NCBI GenBank assembly: GCA_016124425.1
Contig: WGNT01000073.1
Coordinates: forward strand, 1-58,129
Reading direction: 5' to 3'
Origin: Cytophagales bacterium
GTDB taxonomy: Bacteria > Bacteroidota > Bacteroidia > Cytophagales > Cyclobacteriaceae
Length of the DNA: 58,129 nucleotides
Each line of letters opens with the position of its first letter. Position 1 is the stretch's first letter. The position numbers were made by a program, and so were the translations under genes. The notes beneath the pieces were generated by a model. It was not told the origin of the DNA. It searched no databases and was given only the letters and a program-made list of their open reading frames with translations. Shown in pieces: positions 26,180 through 35,765 of the stretch.

Positions 26180-28390
26180 CTATTTCTCAATCAGGTAGTA
26201 GATCGTTTTCGTTGCTGATCCAGAAATGTATGCCCGACCGTCTTGAACGGAAAGCATTTTCCCCGTCTTGTTTCCGTCGTGATCCAGCACAGAAACCCTG
26301 TATTCCTGCCCAGCGGGAAACTGCAAAGTAAGATCAACAGGCTCCAATAAAAGAGGAGCTGTCCCCTTCGAAAGCAACCTATCCGCTGATTCGCTGTATT
26401 CCATCCCGGTATTTTTTCCTCTCGCCACGGTGGTTAATAGAATTCTTTTGGCGGTAGTCAGGTCTTTTTCCTTTTCCAAACTACTCAGGAGAATTACTGC
26501 AAACGGATTGGATGAGGAAATCGTCCAATCTCCAAACTCAATTTTTTCATCTGGCAGAAAACCTACTACTCCCTTTGTGCCGGAAGTATTGATGGTAAAA
26601 TATCCCTTTTGCCCGTAATGCCAACGCAACTCCCCCGTTACTGACTGAATCGTTTTTTCTGGTACCTGATGGTACTCCGTCAAATCAGGCAGGATTGTTT
26701 CCTCGGGATTTTCCGTAAAAGCAATTGGCATTCGGCCGATTGCTAAGGTGTTTGGAGTGAAGGTTCCTGAGAATTCTTTGTCGTCAAATCCCTGAGTAAT
26801 TCTTTCTTCAAAGCCCAATTTACCACTTGCTAGGGAAGGAATGTGTACGTTGCGGGTAGTTATCACCTCACTCTCTGAAACATCGCCACGGTAAACCATG
26901 CGCGCCAACGCCGGATATAGGCCCATATGAAGCGGGCTTGTGGCATTGTATACGCCGTGGTGTTCCGATTCAAGTAGGGGAGAAAAGCGTGGGATATCCG
27001 TCGCGAAAGAAAAGGAAGCATCCCAACCCTGCAAGCCCATGCCATAAGCGGCAATGATTGGTGTGGCCTCGGCGGTCCATTCATTGGGTACGAGACTCAT
27101 CCATTCGGAAAACGAGAAAGGCCTATCAATCGCCTGTTGCATTCCGGCAGAAAGCAATCCGGTGCCCGGATTTTGAAGCATCGACATGTTTTTCACTAAG
27201 CCGGTGTCTAACCGGTGGCCCCCGGCCCCGCCTCCAAAGTAATTGTGCCGATCTATCATACCGACCTCATAGTCCGCATGCAGGTTATAAAAATGCGAAA
27301 TCCCGGAACCCGCCTGCCAACAGGAACCTACCAATACTCCCTTATACCCAAGATCGCGTACCGCCTTTTCAAACCGTTGGTAATACTCCCGTTGCTTTTC
27401 ATATAGGAAACCCATTTTGTCCAAAAGATGCTGTTTAATCGGTTGGTTTTCTGCAATAGCTTTGTCGTAGGCTTGGGAAAATGCGCTGTGGTTTGGTTGG
27501 GGATAGATGTTCAACGCTGCTAGGGATTCTCCTTCCGGAATAGCACCGGGACCCCATGCCGCATCAAGTTCGGCTTGCGACCCGTATTTGGCAAGTAGCC
27601 ACTCTGAAAACAGCCTGCAGAGAAGCTTCCGGTAGGTTGGTGCCTGTTCCAAAGACCGTTCAATCGCACTCCAAAAGATGTTGTCTTCATTTTGAAACTC
27701 GATAAAAGCCAATCCTGGATCATCGGCATACCGCAGTCCTGTCAGGGGATTGGTGTGAGAAAGCATGTTCACCGTGAGTGCGATAGACAACGCTTGCAAG
27801 TCGGGGGCGAAATTCACCAAGCTGGAAGTGGACCCATTCAGGTGGGACCAAGGGTAAGATAGGTTTTTGATTTCTTCATAGGATAGCAAGGAGGAACTAT
27901 CCCCAGGAAGAACCTTATGTCCATAGATATGCGACCAACCGTAATACATGCCTTTTTCTTTGAGCTTGGCATGAAAGTAATCGAGCCGCTCCATCTTTTC
28001 GGGATCAAACTGAGTCGAGTGGATGCCGTCGTTCGCGTTCCAAGTAAACTTGTGAAAGCGGATGGCATTTACGCCGTACTTGGCCAAAAAAGCGACAAAC
28101 TGATCCGCAAGTTCCTTTTTCGGATATGTGTTGCCTCCATTGATGTTCGTGCCCCAAAATTTCACGGGAGTTCCGTCCTTAAAGAGTAGGTTTGCCCCCT
28201 TCCTGGTCACAAAGCCATGTTTTCCGGCCGGAGCATCCAGCCAATCCTGCATGCCTATTTCTCCTTTGTCAGGGCTGCTGTTCGGTTGAAAGGCAAACCA
28301 GTCACCCTTTTCCTGAGGTGCTCCGGATACGGCTGCGAACATCACGGCAGCAAAAAAGATGAGGTGTTTGAGAAAAGCTGGAATTAGCAT
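26180..28390 (-). CDS. Exported clan-A (GH5-like) glycoside hydrolase
   Basis: 736 residues with a signal peptide. The barrel begins at DGTPVKFWGTNINGGNTYP and contains GVNAIRFHKF. The likely acid/base is E235 in FIEFQNEDNIFW and the likely nucleophile is E429 in FSFSEWMSLVPNEW, the pattern of clan-A enzymes. After the barrel, about 250 residues of beta-rich domain end with a segment like ILLTTVARGKNTGM and a C-terminal KTIYYLIEK. It would act on plant or algal polysaccharide in the periplasm or outside. It resembles exported GH5-like proteins more than other families; the exact family and substrate are not resolved. The terminal TAA lies shortly after a tRNA-like unit on the same strand. Confidence 0.8.
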   Translation of the reverse strand: MLIPAFLKHLIFFAAVMFAAVSGAPQEKGDWFAFQPNSSPDKGEIGMQDWLDAPAGKHGFVTRKGANLLFKDGTPVKFWGTNINGGNTYPKKELADQFVAFLAKYGVNAIRFHKFTWNANDGIHSTQFDPEKMERLDYFHAKLKEKGMYYGWSHIYGHKVLPGDSSSLLSYEEIKNLSYPWSHLNGSTSSLVNFAPDLQALSIALTVNMLSHTNPLTGLRYADDPGLAFIEFQNEDNIFWSAIERSLEQAPTYRKLLCRLFSEWLLAKYGSQAELDAAWGPGAIPEGESLAALNIYPQPNHSAFSQAYDKAIAENQPIKQHLLDKMGFLYEKQREYYQRFEKAVRDLGYKGVLVGSCWQAGSGISHFYNLHADYEVGMIDRHNYFGGGAGGHRLDTGLVKNMSMLQNPGTGLLSAGMQQAIDRPFSFSEWMSLVPNEWTAEATPIIAAYGMGLQGWDASFSFATDIPRFSPLLESEHHGVYNATSPLHMGLYPALARMVYRGDVSESEVITTRNVHIPSLASGKLGFEERITQGFDDKEFSGTFTPNTLAIGRMPIAFTENPEETILPDLTEYHQVPEKTIQSVTGELRWHYGQKGYFTINTSGTKGVVGFLPDEKIEFGDWTISSSNPFAVILLSSLEKEKDLTTAKRILLTTVARGKNTGMEYSESADRLLSKGTAPLLLEPVDLTLQFPAGQEYRVSVLDHDGNKTGKMLSVQDGRAYISGSATKTIYYLIEK

Positions 28391-28532
28391 GAGAGATTGG
28401 ATTTTGACGCTTAAAGGTAAGCAACCCTTTGGACATCTCTAGGCGTATATTTAGGCATGATATTTCGCTCTGGTAGCAATAATTCTCAGTTATCTTTCCT
28501 TCAAACCGGCTTCCGAAGTAGGGATGACTGCG

Positions 28533-29312
28533 CTAGAGCTGAAAAAACAGCCCGAAAACCGCGAACTGCACTAACGTAAAGTTGTAGACTTCATCTACAT
28601 CCGCTCCGCCTTCGAGAATTCTATAGCCAGCTTTAATGTCGGTTTTTGCTGTAAGGGGTATCCTTGTTCCCAAAAACACATCAAAGGCACGGCCAGGACC
28701 TCCTGCTAACCCGTCCCCTTCTAGGTAAAACCTTGTCCTGTTTTCAAGCGCGTACTCAGCATAGAGGTGTAAAAGTGGTACAAACCCCAGGTCATCTTTA
28801 CGGTCTGCTTTACCCATTTCGTTGTCAAGTTGTACACTTGCATCGCGTATTTTTGCGGTGAAACCCGTACCTACTGTCCATGGTCCATCCACAACGAAGT
28901 CCCTGCGATAGGTTAAGCGGTAGCTGTTGAATTTATAAAATCCCTTCAGGCTTTCCCCGGCATCAAACGTGGAGGATTGGAAATCGATCGCTTGATCGGG
29001 TGTACCGGTGTAGTTCACATATAGGGGAGCAATCAGTCCAAACAGGTGATTCTTTTCACCCCATGAATACCCGACCCTGACTCTAAAGGGAACCACTGCT
29101 CCATCTACATCAAAGTCATTTTTGAAACTAAACAATGTCCCTGTTTCATTTGGAATGCGGATATCATTATATCCCAAAAAGGCCAGTCCAGATTCCGCGT
29201 CAATGGTCCACTGCGCCTTACTTTGCGTCGTCGTGAGAACGGTAAGTAATGCCAGGAGAAGTAAATATCCCAGGGAGGGAATACATCTATCATGTGTCTC
29301 TTTTCGGATCAT
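28533..29312 (-). CDS. Outer-membrane beta-barrel protein, hypothetical
   Basis: 259 residues. A signal sequence ends near QSKAQW, preceded by LGYLLLLALLTVLTTT. The body alternates polar and hydrophobic residues and ends in a hydrophobic FTLVQFAVFGLFFQL, as in barrel strands. It shares no motif with a family I can name. It lies upstream of the glycosidase on the same strand, with a gap of about 140 bases between them; a functional link is possible but not shown. Confidence 0.65.
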   Translation of the reverse strand: MIRKETHDRCIPSLGYLLLLALLTVLTTTQSKAQWTIDAESGLAFLGYNDIRIPNETGTLFSFKNDFDVDGAVVPFRVRVGYSWGEKNHLFGLIAPLYVNYTGTPDQAIDFQSSTFDAGESLKGFYKFNSYRLTYRRDFVVDGPWTVGTGFTAKIRDASVQLDNEMGKADRKDDLGFVPLLHLYAEYALENRTRFYLEGDGLAGGPGRAFDVFLGTRIPLTAKTDIKAGYRILEGGADVDEVYNFTLVQFAVFGLFFQL

Positions 29313-29507
29313 ATCGTTTCTAATTTATTTAGGCAGTGTCATTTTTTAGCCTATGGCTGGCGTAGAGTAAAAAACATCGTTTATATGCAACCTATCAGAC
29401 CAAGCTTCGTGCCGTTTACCATGATTTTCACAACAAAGGCCATTTTGAAAAGACAATTATCAAAAAAGGTGCCTTTCGATGAGTACCGATTACCCTTTTT
29501 TAAATGC

Positions 29508-30566
29508 TTAAATCGGGAGTTTTTTGAGGGTGGAAATCAGGTAGGTCAAGTCCTCTGAACTGTGAGAAGCTGTAATGACCAACCTGTTGAGGGGCGCATC
29601 TGAAGGTCCCGGATAGGCGAAGGAGGAAGCGATGATTTTTTCTTCAAGCAGCCTATCCACCCAAGCGCTTTCCCGAAACGTAACCACCGGATATTCGTCA
29701 AGCATCGTAAAATCCCGCATGTCCCGGATCTGATTGTAAACCAATGCCGTATTTTGACGAAGTTTTTTAATCTGGGTGTTATATAGGTCTTGCCCGGTCA
29801 AAAACGCGTGTAGAAAGGCCGGAGCAGGAGGCGAAGAAGAGCGAAAAATAGGGTGGGCATCGACTTTGTCCAAGAGATTTTTCGGTCCTAAAATAACACC
29901 CGCCGGTAGGGAAAGGGCTTTTCCCAAAGAACCGCACACCAGTACATTGGAGGTTACATGCTTCCATTGGGCATAGGTTCCGAAAACAGCATCACCGACC
30001 ACTCCAAATGCATGGCTGTCATCGATCAGTACAAAATAGTCATTAAGCGGGGATAGTTCTTTGATCCACCCAAAATCGTGTACTTGTGGGTTTAGGGGAT
30101 TGACGGCATTCGAGAGAATACCAATACGATGCCCCATTAGGGTTCTGGATTTTTCCAGACACTGTCTGACCCAAGCCTCAAAGGGTTGGTGCGGATTTCC
30201 GCTTTGGCCCTGTGGTAAGATAGCAGGGTGTGCGTCAGGGGCAATCCATACCAGGTCCACCTCTTTCCGAAGCACCTCCACCGCCAAGTGTCCAGCTAAA
30301 AATCCGCTGCTCAGCAGGCGGACCTTTTCAGCCCCTGTCTCACCTTCAAAAAATGCCTCAAACGCATCATATATCGCTAACTGTACGTTGCTTTGTCTAC
30401 TGGAACCGTGGTTGGCGCCGTATTTTTTTATCCCCTCTATGAGTAGTGTTTCAAAAGCAGGAACCTGAGACATGCCCAAATACGCTGTTCCGGCGAACTG
30501 CAGAAAATCTTCCCCCTGGGCGTAGAGCCTCGAAGTGGCCCTGTCGGTGGTAAGGTGTTTTCCCAT
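29508..30566 (-). CDS. PLP-dependent alpha-oxoamine synthase-like enzyme (KBL/BioF-like)
   Basis: 352 residues from the ATG at 30566. An open frame continues upstream to 30629, but that start would overlap the epimerase gene by 56 bases; 30566 leaves a 7-base gap and a ribosome-binding site in the end of the epimerase. The family motifs are NHGSSRQSNVQLAIYDAFEAFFEG, DDSHAFGVVG, and the PLP lysine in GSLGKALSLPAGVILGP. Enzymes of this family join an amino acid to an acyl-CoA or split 2-amino-3-ketobutyrate. Coupling with a dipeptide epimerase suggests amino-acid or peptidoglycan-fragment use. Its substrate is not known. Confidence 0.85.
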   Translation of the reverse strand: MGKHLTTDRATSRLYAQGEDFLQFAGTAYLGMSQVPAFETLLIEGIKKYGANHGSSRQSNVQLAIYDAFEAFFEGETGAEKVRLLSSGFLAGHLAVEVLRKEVDLVWIAPDAHPAILPQGQSGNPHQPFEAWVRQCLEKSRTLMGHRIGILSNAVNPLNPQVHDFGWIKELSPLNDYFVLIDDSHAFGVVGDAVFGTYAQWKHVTSNVLVCGSLGKALSLPAGVILGPKNLLDKVDAHPIFRSSSPPAPAFLHAFLTGQDLYNTQIKKLRQNTALVYNQIRDMRDFTMLDEYPVVTFRESAWVDRLLEEKIIASSFAYPGPSDAPLNRLVITASHSSEDLTYLISTLKKLPI

Positions 30567-30573
30567 CCCTTGC

Positions 30574-31590
30574 TTATCCTTCAAGCATTTTGGCTCCCGT
30601 TCCCGGACGGTCCGGAAAAATAACCCCATCGGTGGTAATTTCCACCCCCGTGGCGATATCTTTTGCCAGTAACATGGCCCCGTCCATATCCACGTAATCC
30701 AGGATAGCTGCCAAGTGGGCGATCGCGGATATGCCTACCGAAGATTCCGTCATGCATCCCACCATGGTTTTCATGCCCAAACTCTTGGCCTCCCTAATCA
30801 TCCGTAGCCCCGGCGTTATTCCTCCCGCCTTTACCAACTTTACGTTGATCCCGTGAAACAAGCCATGGCATTTTTTGACATCAGATTCAACAATGCAACT
30901 TTCATCGGCCATAACGGGTAGTACGCTGTGTTTGAGTACTTCCTTCATCCCCTCCAAATCATCCTTGCCCAAGGGTTGTTCCATAAATTCTACACCTAGG
31001 GTTTTCAATTCCTCAGAATAGCGGATAGCTTGCTCGGCGGTCCAGGCACAGTTCGCATCTATCCGAAAAGTAGCATCGGTATGCTTTCGAAGTTCACGGA
31101 TGATCTCCATGTCGTGGTCTGTTCCCAGCTTGATTTTATATAGCGGCCAGTCAAACTCCTTCATTTTAGCGACCATTTTTTCTACAGTGGCTATCCCAAT
31201 GGTGAAGTTGGTCAAAGGGATATCTTTTGGATCAAATCCCCAGAAATCATACAGCTTTTTCCTCTGTTTTTTGGCAAAAAGATCCCAAGCCGCAATATCC
31301 AAGGCACATTGGGCGAAGGGATTTCCCGCAAACACAGCCTTTGTCTTTTCCCATAGGATTTCTGGATGCATGATGGATTCGTCCGCTAAGAGCGGCTTCG
31401 CAGCCTCTAAAGCGGCTGTCATGTTTTCCACCGTCATGCCATAAAACGGATTGGTCGTCGATTCTCCCAATCCATACTCGTCTCCATCTAGGAGCCTGAC
31501 TATGATGGTCGTCTGTACATCCCTGCTTTGGTGAGCGATGGTGAAGGTGTGCTTTAAGGGTAATTCTTTAACCAATATTTCTATTTTCAT
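30574..31590 (-). CDS. Dipeptide epimerase (L-Ala-D/L-Glu epimerase type, enolase superfamily)
   Basis: 338 residues. The enolase-superfamily barrel is complete. Catalytic lysines sit in YKIKLG (K152, K154) and in KLVKAGG (251-257). Metal ligands are D178 (RIDAN), E204 (MEQPLG) and D229 (MADES). These fit the muconate-lactonizing/dipeptide epimerase subgroup that racemises L-Ala-D-Glu and similar dipeptides, in particular those released from peptidoglycan turnover. The gene heads a two-gene operon with the PLP enzyme and diverges from the M14 carboxypeptidase gene. Confidence 0.9.
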   Translation of the reverse strand: MKIEILVKELPLKHTFTIAHQSRDVQTTIIVRLLDGDEYGLGESTTNPFYGMTVENMTAALEAAKPLLADESIMHPEILWEKTKAVFAGNPFAQCALDIAAWDLFAKKQRKKLYDFWGFDPKDIPLTNFTIGIATVEKMVAKMKEFDWPLYKIKLGTDHDMEIIRELRKHTDATFRIDANCAWTAEQAIRYSEELKTLGVEFMEQPLGKDDLEGMKEVLKHSVLPVMADESCIVESDVKKCHGLFHGINVKLVKAGGITPGLRMIREAKSLGMKTMVGCMTESSVGISAIAHLAAILDYVDMDGAMLLAKDIATGVEITTDGVIFPDRPGTGAKMLEG

Positions 31591-31729
31591 AGCCTAATTT
31601 CTCCAAGTAAAGTCCAAAACTAACCCTATTATTAAAGGGATTTAGGTTATAAAGGTAGAATAGATAATTTTCATTTTGAATTAAAATAGTGAATTTGATT
31701 GTATCTTTAGGGAGCAAACTCCCCTTCTT

Positions 31730-33208
31730 ATGCGAAACGTTTTACCGATCGGAATTATTCTGTTTTTACTTTATATAGCCCCTTCGTGCTCCACCCGAAC
31801 CTCCAGTAAAAAGGCTTCGTCGATACCGGTGGAGGATCTCCGGCGCGCTGCAGAAATGTACCGAGAGAAAGCGTTCCCGGTACGTCGCTTTTCCCATGCG
31901 GACATGATTCCCCTGGTAGAAAGGAGAAGTGATTTATTCTCATCGGAAGTCTTGGGCCAATCCATTGAAGGCAGGGATATACTCCGGCTAGACTATGGAT
32001 CGGGAACAAAAAAAGTATTGCTTTGGTCCCAAATGCATGGTAATGAAAGTACGGCAACTATGGCATTGTTTGATCTGTTCAATTTTTTGGAAGGGGCTGA
32101 TGATGGGTTTGAGGAAATCCGTAACACGCTTTCTGAAAATCTTCATATTCGCTTTATTCCGATGGTAAATCCGGATGGAGCGGAGAAGTTTATGCGTAGA
32201 AACGCATGGGAGATCGATCTGAACAGAGATTTTTTACATGCCACCTCACCTGAAGCTGTGATTCTAAAACAGGCAAGGGATGATTTTGAGCCGCATTTTG
32301 GATTTAATCTGCACGATCAAAACACATACTATACGAGCGGAAGCTCCCGCAATCCAGCTACCATTTCGGTATTGGCACCCGCCTATGATGAAGCTACAAG
32401 CATTAATGATGTACGTAGCAGGGCGATGAAAGTAATTGTTGGCATGAATGAAGTACTGCAGGAAGAAGTGCCGGGACACATCGGCAAATACAATGATGCC
32501 TTCGAACCAAGGGCTTTTGGGGATAATTTCCAAGAAAGGGGGACAAGCACCATCCTTATAGAATCAGGCGGCTATCCCAATGATCCGGAGAAACAATACA
32601 TCCGACGCTTGAATTTTATGATCATCTTGAATGCGCTATACCAGATTGCCACGGACGGGTATGAAGGATATTCGCAAGAAGCCTATTTCGCGATACCTGA
32701 TAACGAATCCCGTTTGATGGATCTGCTGATCAAAGGCGTTGCGTTAAATGACAGCGTTAGCTACAAGGTAGACCTGGGAATCCGCCGTAGAGAGGTAGAG
32801 GTTGCTGATCCCATGGATTATTATGTTGCGGGAAGCATTGCCGATTTGGGCGACCTGTCCGTTTTTTATGGCTATGAGGAGATTGCTGCATCGGGCCTTG
32901 TCGTCGTACCTGGAAAGGTCTTCGAAGAGCGGATAGACTTGGAAACGTTCACAGTAGATGAGGCTAAAGAACTACTCCGAAAGGGCTATTTGGGAGTGAC
33001 CACCGATGAGAGTACGACAGGTACGCTGCATAATCTGCCAATTAATGTATTGGGTACAGCAACGCAAATTCCCTTTGGCACCGGCTTAGGAAGCCCTACC
33101 AATTTCTTTTTGCAAAAGGATGGCGTTTTAAAATATGCCGTGGTCAATGGATACCTCATTGATCTGGATAACCCAGAAACTATCCGCTGGAAACAGCGGG
33201 TGCTATAG
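31730..33208 (+). CDS. M14-family zinc carboxypeptidase lipoprotein
   Basis: 492 residues. The N-terminus has a lipoprotein signal ending in APSCS. The zinc site is in QMHGNEST (His, Glu) plus a later histidine in FNLHDQNTYY. The domain continues with IPMVNPDGAEKFMRRNAWEIDLNRDF, a mark of M14. The likely catalytic glutamate is in STILIESGGYP. A C-terminal beta-rich extension follows. It would release C-terminal residues from peptides, matching the dipeptide-utilising genes next to it. Confidence 0.9.
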   Translation: MRNVLPIGIILFLLYIAPSCSTRTSSKKASSIPVEDLRRAAEMYREKAFPVRRFSHADMIPLVERRSDLFSSEVLGQSIEGRDILRLDYGSGTKKVLLWSQMHGNESTATMALFDLFNFLEGADDGFEEIRNTLSENLHIRFIPMVNPDGAEKFMRRNAWEIDLNRDFLHATSPEAVILKQARDDFEPHFGFNLHDQNTYYTSGSSRNPATISVLAPAYDEATSINDVRSRAMKVIVGMNEVLQEEVPGHIGKYNDAFEPRAFGDNFQERGTSTILIESGGYPNDPEKQYIRRLNFMIILNALYQIATDGYEGYSQEAYFAIPDNESRLMDLLIKGVALNDSVSYKVDLGIRRREVEVADPMDYYVAGSIADLGDLSVFYGYEEIAASGLVVVPGKVFEERIDLETFTVDEAKELLRKGYLGVTTDESTTGTLHNLPINVLGTATQIPFGTGLGSPTNFFLQKDGVLKYAVVNGYLIDLDNPETIRWKQRVL

Positions 33209-33315
33209 AGAAAGGTCATTCGTATTTCACACATGCGTTATTGCTCGCTGCTTTTGGTGCTAATATTTAAAGCCAATTTTCATATCCGTTATCTATTAAG
33301 GATAGTAGCCACGCG

Positions 33316-33340
33316 ATGGTTCCTCGGTAGCTGGAACCAT
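33316..33340. other. Inverted repeat upstream of M3 peptidase
   Basis: ATGGTTCC at 33316-33323 and GGAACCAT at 33333-33340 form an 8-bp stem with a 9-base loop, about 55 bases before the M3 peptidase start. It lacks a T-run, so it could be a leader hairpin or a binding site. Confidence 0.4.
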
Positions 33341-33393
33341 GGCAGGTACCTTTCTTGTTTCTTGGATCAGAAAACAGCTAATATCCTTAATTT

Positions 33394-35532
33394 ATGATGC
33401 GTAAATTAATCATTCTCTTTATTGCGTCTGCCTGTTGGGTAGGATGCGATAGCAACGAAGAAAACACAGAAACCATGAATCCATTCTTTGAGGCGTATGA
33501 CACGCCTTTTGACGTACCTCCCTTTGACAAAATCAAAAATGAACACTTTGCTCCTGCCATTCGGGAGGGAATTGTGCAAAAAGAAAAGGAAGTAGATACC
33601 ATCGTCAATAATCCAGATGCGCCTACCTTCGCAAATACTGTCGAGGCGTTGGAATATTCAGGTGAAACCCTGTCAAAAGTTTTGCGGGTCTTTTATAACC
33701 TGAACTCGGCCAATACGAACGACGAACTTCAAGCCATTGCCAAAGAACTGGCACCTGAAATCTCCAAACACAGCGACAACATCAGTCTTAACGAAAAACT
33801 GTTTGCACGGGTCAAAACCGTTTGGGAATCAAAAGATGACCTTGGCCTAAATGCCGAGCAACATATGCTGCTGGATAAGATGTACAAATCCTTTGTACGG
33901 AATGGCGCAAACCTAAATGAAGCGGACAAGGAGAAATTGCGTGAGATCAATTCAAAGCTTTCCTCGCTAACGCTTCAGTTTGGACAGAACCTACTTGCTG
34001 AGACCAATGCCTACCAACTTTGGATTGAAGATGAAGCGGATTTAGCTGGCTTGCCTCAGGAACTCATAACCACGGCAGCGGCGGACGCCAAAGCTGCCGG
34101 TAAAGAAGGTCAGTGGCTCTTTACCTTGCAAAACCCCAGCATCATGCCCTTTTTGCAATATGCGGATAAGCGGGAACTGCGCAAACAGATCTGGGAGGCC
34201 TATAAAAATCGGGCAGATCAGGGCAATGAATATGACAATAAAGCAGCGCTGATCGAAACCGCAAACCTGCGCCGTGAAAAAGCCCAGCTTCTAGGCTATC
34301 AAACGCATGCGGACTATGTATTGGAGGAGTCTATGGCCAAAAATGCCGCAAATGTCTATACCCTCCTTAACCAACTTTGGACACCAGCGTTGGCAAAAGC
34401 CAAGGTAGAGCGTGATGAGATGCAGGCAATGATTAAAGCGTCTGGGGATAATTTTGAGTTGGAGCCTTGGGATTGGAGGTATTATGAAGAGAAGCTGCGG
34501 CAGCAAAAATTTGAGCTCGATGAGCAGGCCATCAAGCCTTACTTTGCACTGGACAAAGTGCAAGAAGGGGTATTTATGGTGGTTAAGAATCTCTTTGGGT
34601 TAACCTTTGAGCTCATTCCTAATATCCCTACCTACCATCCCGATGCGAAAGCGTATGAGGTAAAGGAAGCGGACGGCACCCATGTAGGTGTGCTTTATAT
34701 GGATTTTCATCCCAGAGCTTCGAAGCGTGGAGGAGCTTGGATGACTTCGTATCGCTCGCAGAAAACCGAAAACGGAGAGCGAAAGGCACCTGTCATTTCC
34801 ATCGTCTGCAATTTTTCCCGACCCTCCGGAGATGCGCCTGCACTCCTGACCTTTGACGAAGTCACTACCTTCTTCCATGAATTTGGACATGCCCTTCATG
34901 GATTGCTTTCAAATGTACAGTATCAAAGCTTGGCAGGAACATCGGTGCCTAGGGATTTTGTAGAGCTGCCTTCCCAAATTATGGAAAACTGGGCTACGGA
35001 ACCGGAGGTGATGAAGCAGTATGCGATTCATTATGAAACAGGTGAGGTTATCCCCGATGAACTGATCGAAAAACTAACCAAAAGTGGCACCTTCGGACAG
35101 GGTTTTGGCACGACAGAATATCTGGCGGCTTCCTTACTGGATTTGGATTACCACACCCAAACCGAACCGATTACCGCTGATGCTACCACCTTTGAAAATG
35201 AATCCGTAGCGGAAATGGGGTTAATTGATGAAATTATCCCAAGATATAGAAGCACTTACTTTCAGCATATCTTTAGCGGAGGATATTCGTCCGGCTACTA
35301 CAGCTATATCTGGTCGGGGGTATTGGATACGGATGCCTTTCAGGCCTTTAAGGAAACAGAATTATTCAATGCCGAAAAAGCCTTGGCTTTCCGAAAGGAA
35401 ATACTGGAGCGGGGCGGAACCGATGACCCGATGAAAATGTACGTCAATTTCCGGGGAGCAGAGCCTACAATTGATGCGCTGTTGAAAAAGCGGGGATTGG
35501 ATGAGGCGAGTTTGTCGGTGACGAAGAAGTAA
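33394..35532 (+). CDS. dcp: M3-family peptidyl-dipeptidase (Dcp-like), lipoprotein
   Basis: 712 residues. The lipoprotein signal ends at SACWVGC. The catalytic zinc motif HEFGHALHG is in TFFHEFGHALHGLLS; the M3 signature regions YMDFHPRASKRGGAWMTSY and MENWATEPEVM are present. Length and motifs fit peptidyl-dipeptidase Dcp, which removes dipeptides from the C-terminus. It should work on peptides in the periplasm; no partner is needed. The stop lies only 13 bases before repeat copy 1. Confidence 0.92.
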   Translation: MMRKLIILFIASACWVGCDSNEENTETMNPFFEAYDTPFDVPPFDKIKNEHFAPAIREGIVQKEKEVDTIVNNPDAPTFANTVEALEYSGETLSKVLRVFYNLNSANTNDELQAIAKELAPEISKHSDNISLNEKLFARVKTVWESKDDLGLNAEQHMLLDKMYKSFVRNGANLNEADKEKLREINSKLSSLTLQFGQNLLAETNAYQLWIEDEADLAGLPQELITTAAADAKAAGKEGQWLFTLQNPSIMPFLQYADKRELRKQIWEAYKNRADQGNEYDNKAALIETANLRREKAQLLGYQTHADYVLEESMAKNAANVYTLLNQLWTPALAKAKVERDEMQAMIKASGDNFELEPWDWRYYEEKLRQQKFELDEQAIKPYFALDKVQEGVFMVVKNLFGLTFELIPNIPTYHPDAKAYEVKEADGTHVGVLYMDFHPRASKRGGAWMTSYRSQKTENGERKAPVISIVCNFSRPSGDAPALLTFDEVTTFFHEFGHALHGLLSNVQYQSLAGTSVPRDFVELPSQIMENWATEPEVMKQYAIHYETGEVIPDELIEKLTKSGTFGQGFGTTEYLAASLLDLDYHTQTEPITADATTFENESVAEMGLIDEIIPRYRSTYFQHIFSGGYSSGYYSYIWSGVLDTDAFQAFKETELFNAEKALAFRKEILERGGTDDPMKMYVNFRGAEPTIDALLKKRGLDEASLSVTKK

Positions 35533-35544
35533 ATGCGTGAAAAT

Positions 35545-35765
35545 AGGTAACCACGGTGAACACCGAGGTTCACTGAGGTCACAGAGTTTTTCCAAAATTC
35601 TTTGTGGCCTTTGTGCCCACTTTGTGATCTCCGTGGTTCTATTTTTAAGGAGCTCGCAATGGGAAAAAGATTTAAGATCTGCCATTGCAAATGGCTTAAA
35701 GGTGATTTCGATTCTAAATGAAATTGGTGATAGAAGGGAGTAGTGGATACTACACCCAGAGAGGG
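35545..35765 (+). repeat. About 220-bp repeat, copy 1
   Basis: Begins with ggtaaccacgg and ends with acacccagagaggg. Left half: an imperfect inverted repeat of CACGGAG-like words (AACCACGG ... CCGTGGTT), about 100 bases. Right half: TTAAGGAG, a 20-codon open frame from 35659 to 35721, an inverted GCCATT/AATGGC and a GTAGT/ACTAC hairpin. The copy runs directly into the ImmA/IrrE gene, whose new start codon (ATG at 35718) belongs to the repeat. Confidence 0.9.
35659..35721 (+). CDS. Conserved 20-codon ORF inside the repeat (copy 1)
   Basis: Preceded by TTAAGGAGCTCGCA, a good ribosome-binding site. It reads MGKR-FKI-CHCKW-LKG-DFDSK and ends in TGA. The same frame is intact in the two other copies with changes but no stop or indel (MGKR-FGI-CHCKW... 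and MGKR-VEF-CHCKW-HRG-DSDSK). Its stop overlaps the ATG of the ImmA/IrrE frame as ATGA, so ribosomes could restart there. The CHC core is encoded within the GCCATT/AATGGC hairpin, so RNA structure alone might explain the conservation. Coding is not proven. Confidence 0.4.
   Translation: MGKRFKICHCKWLKGDFDSK

Noticed and set aside
30567..30629. Longer start for the PLP enzyme
   Set aside because: It would overlap the epimerase by 56 bases; the later ATG has a ribosome-binding site and a 7-base gap.
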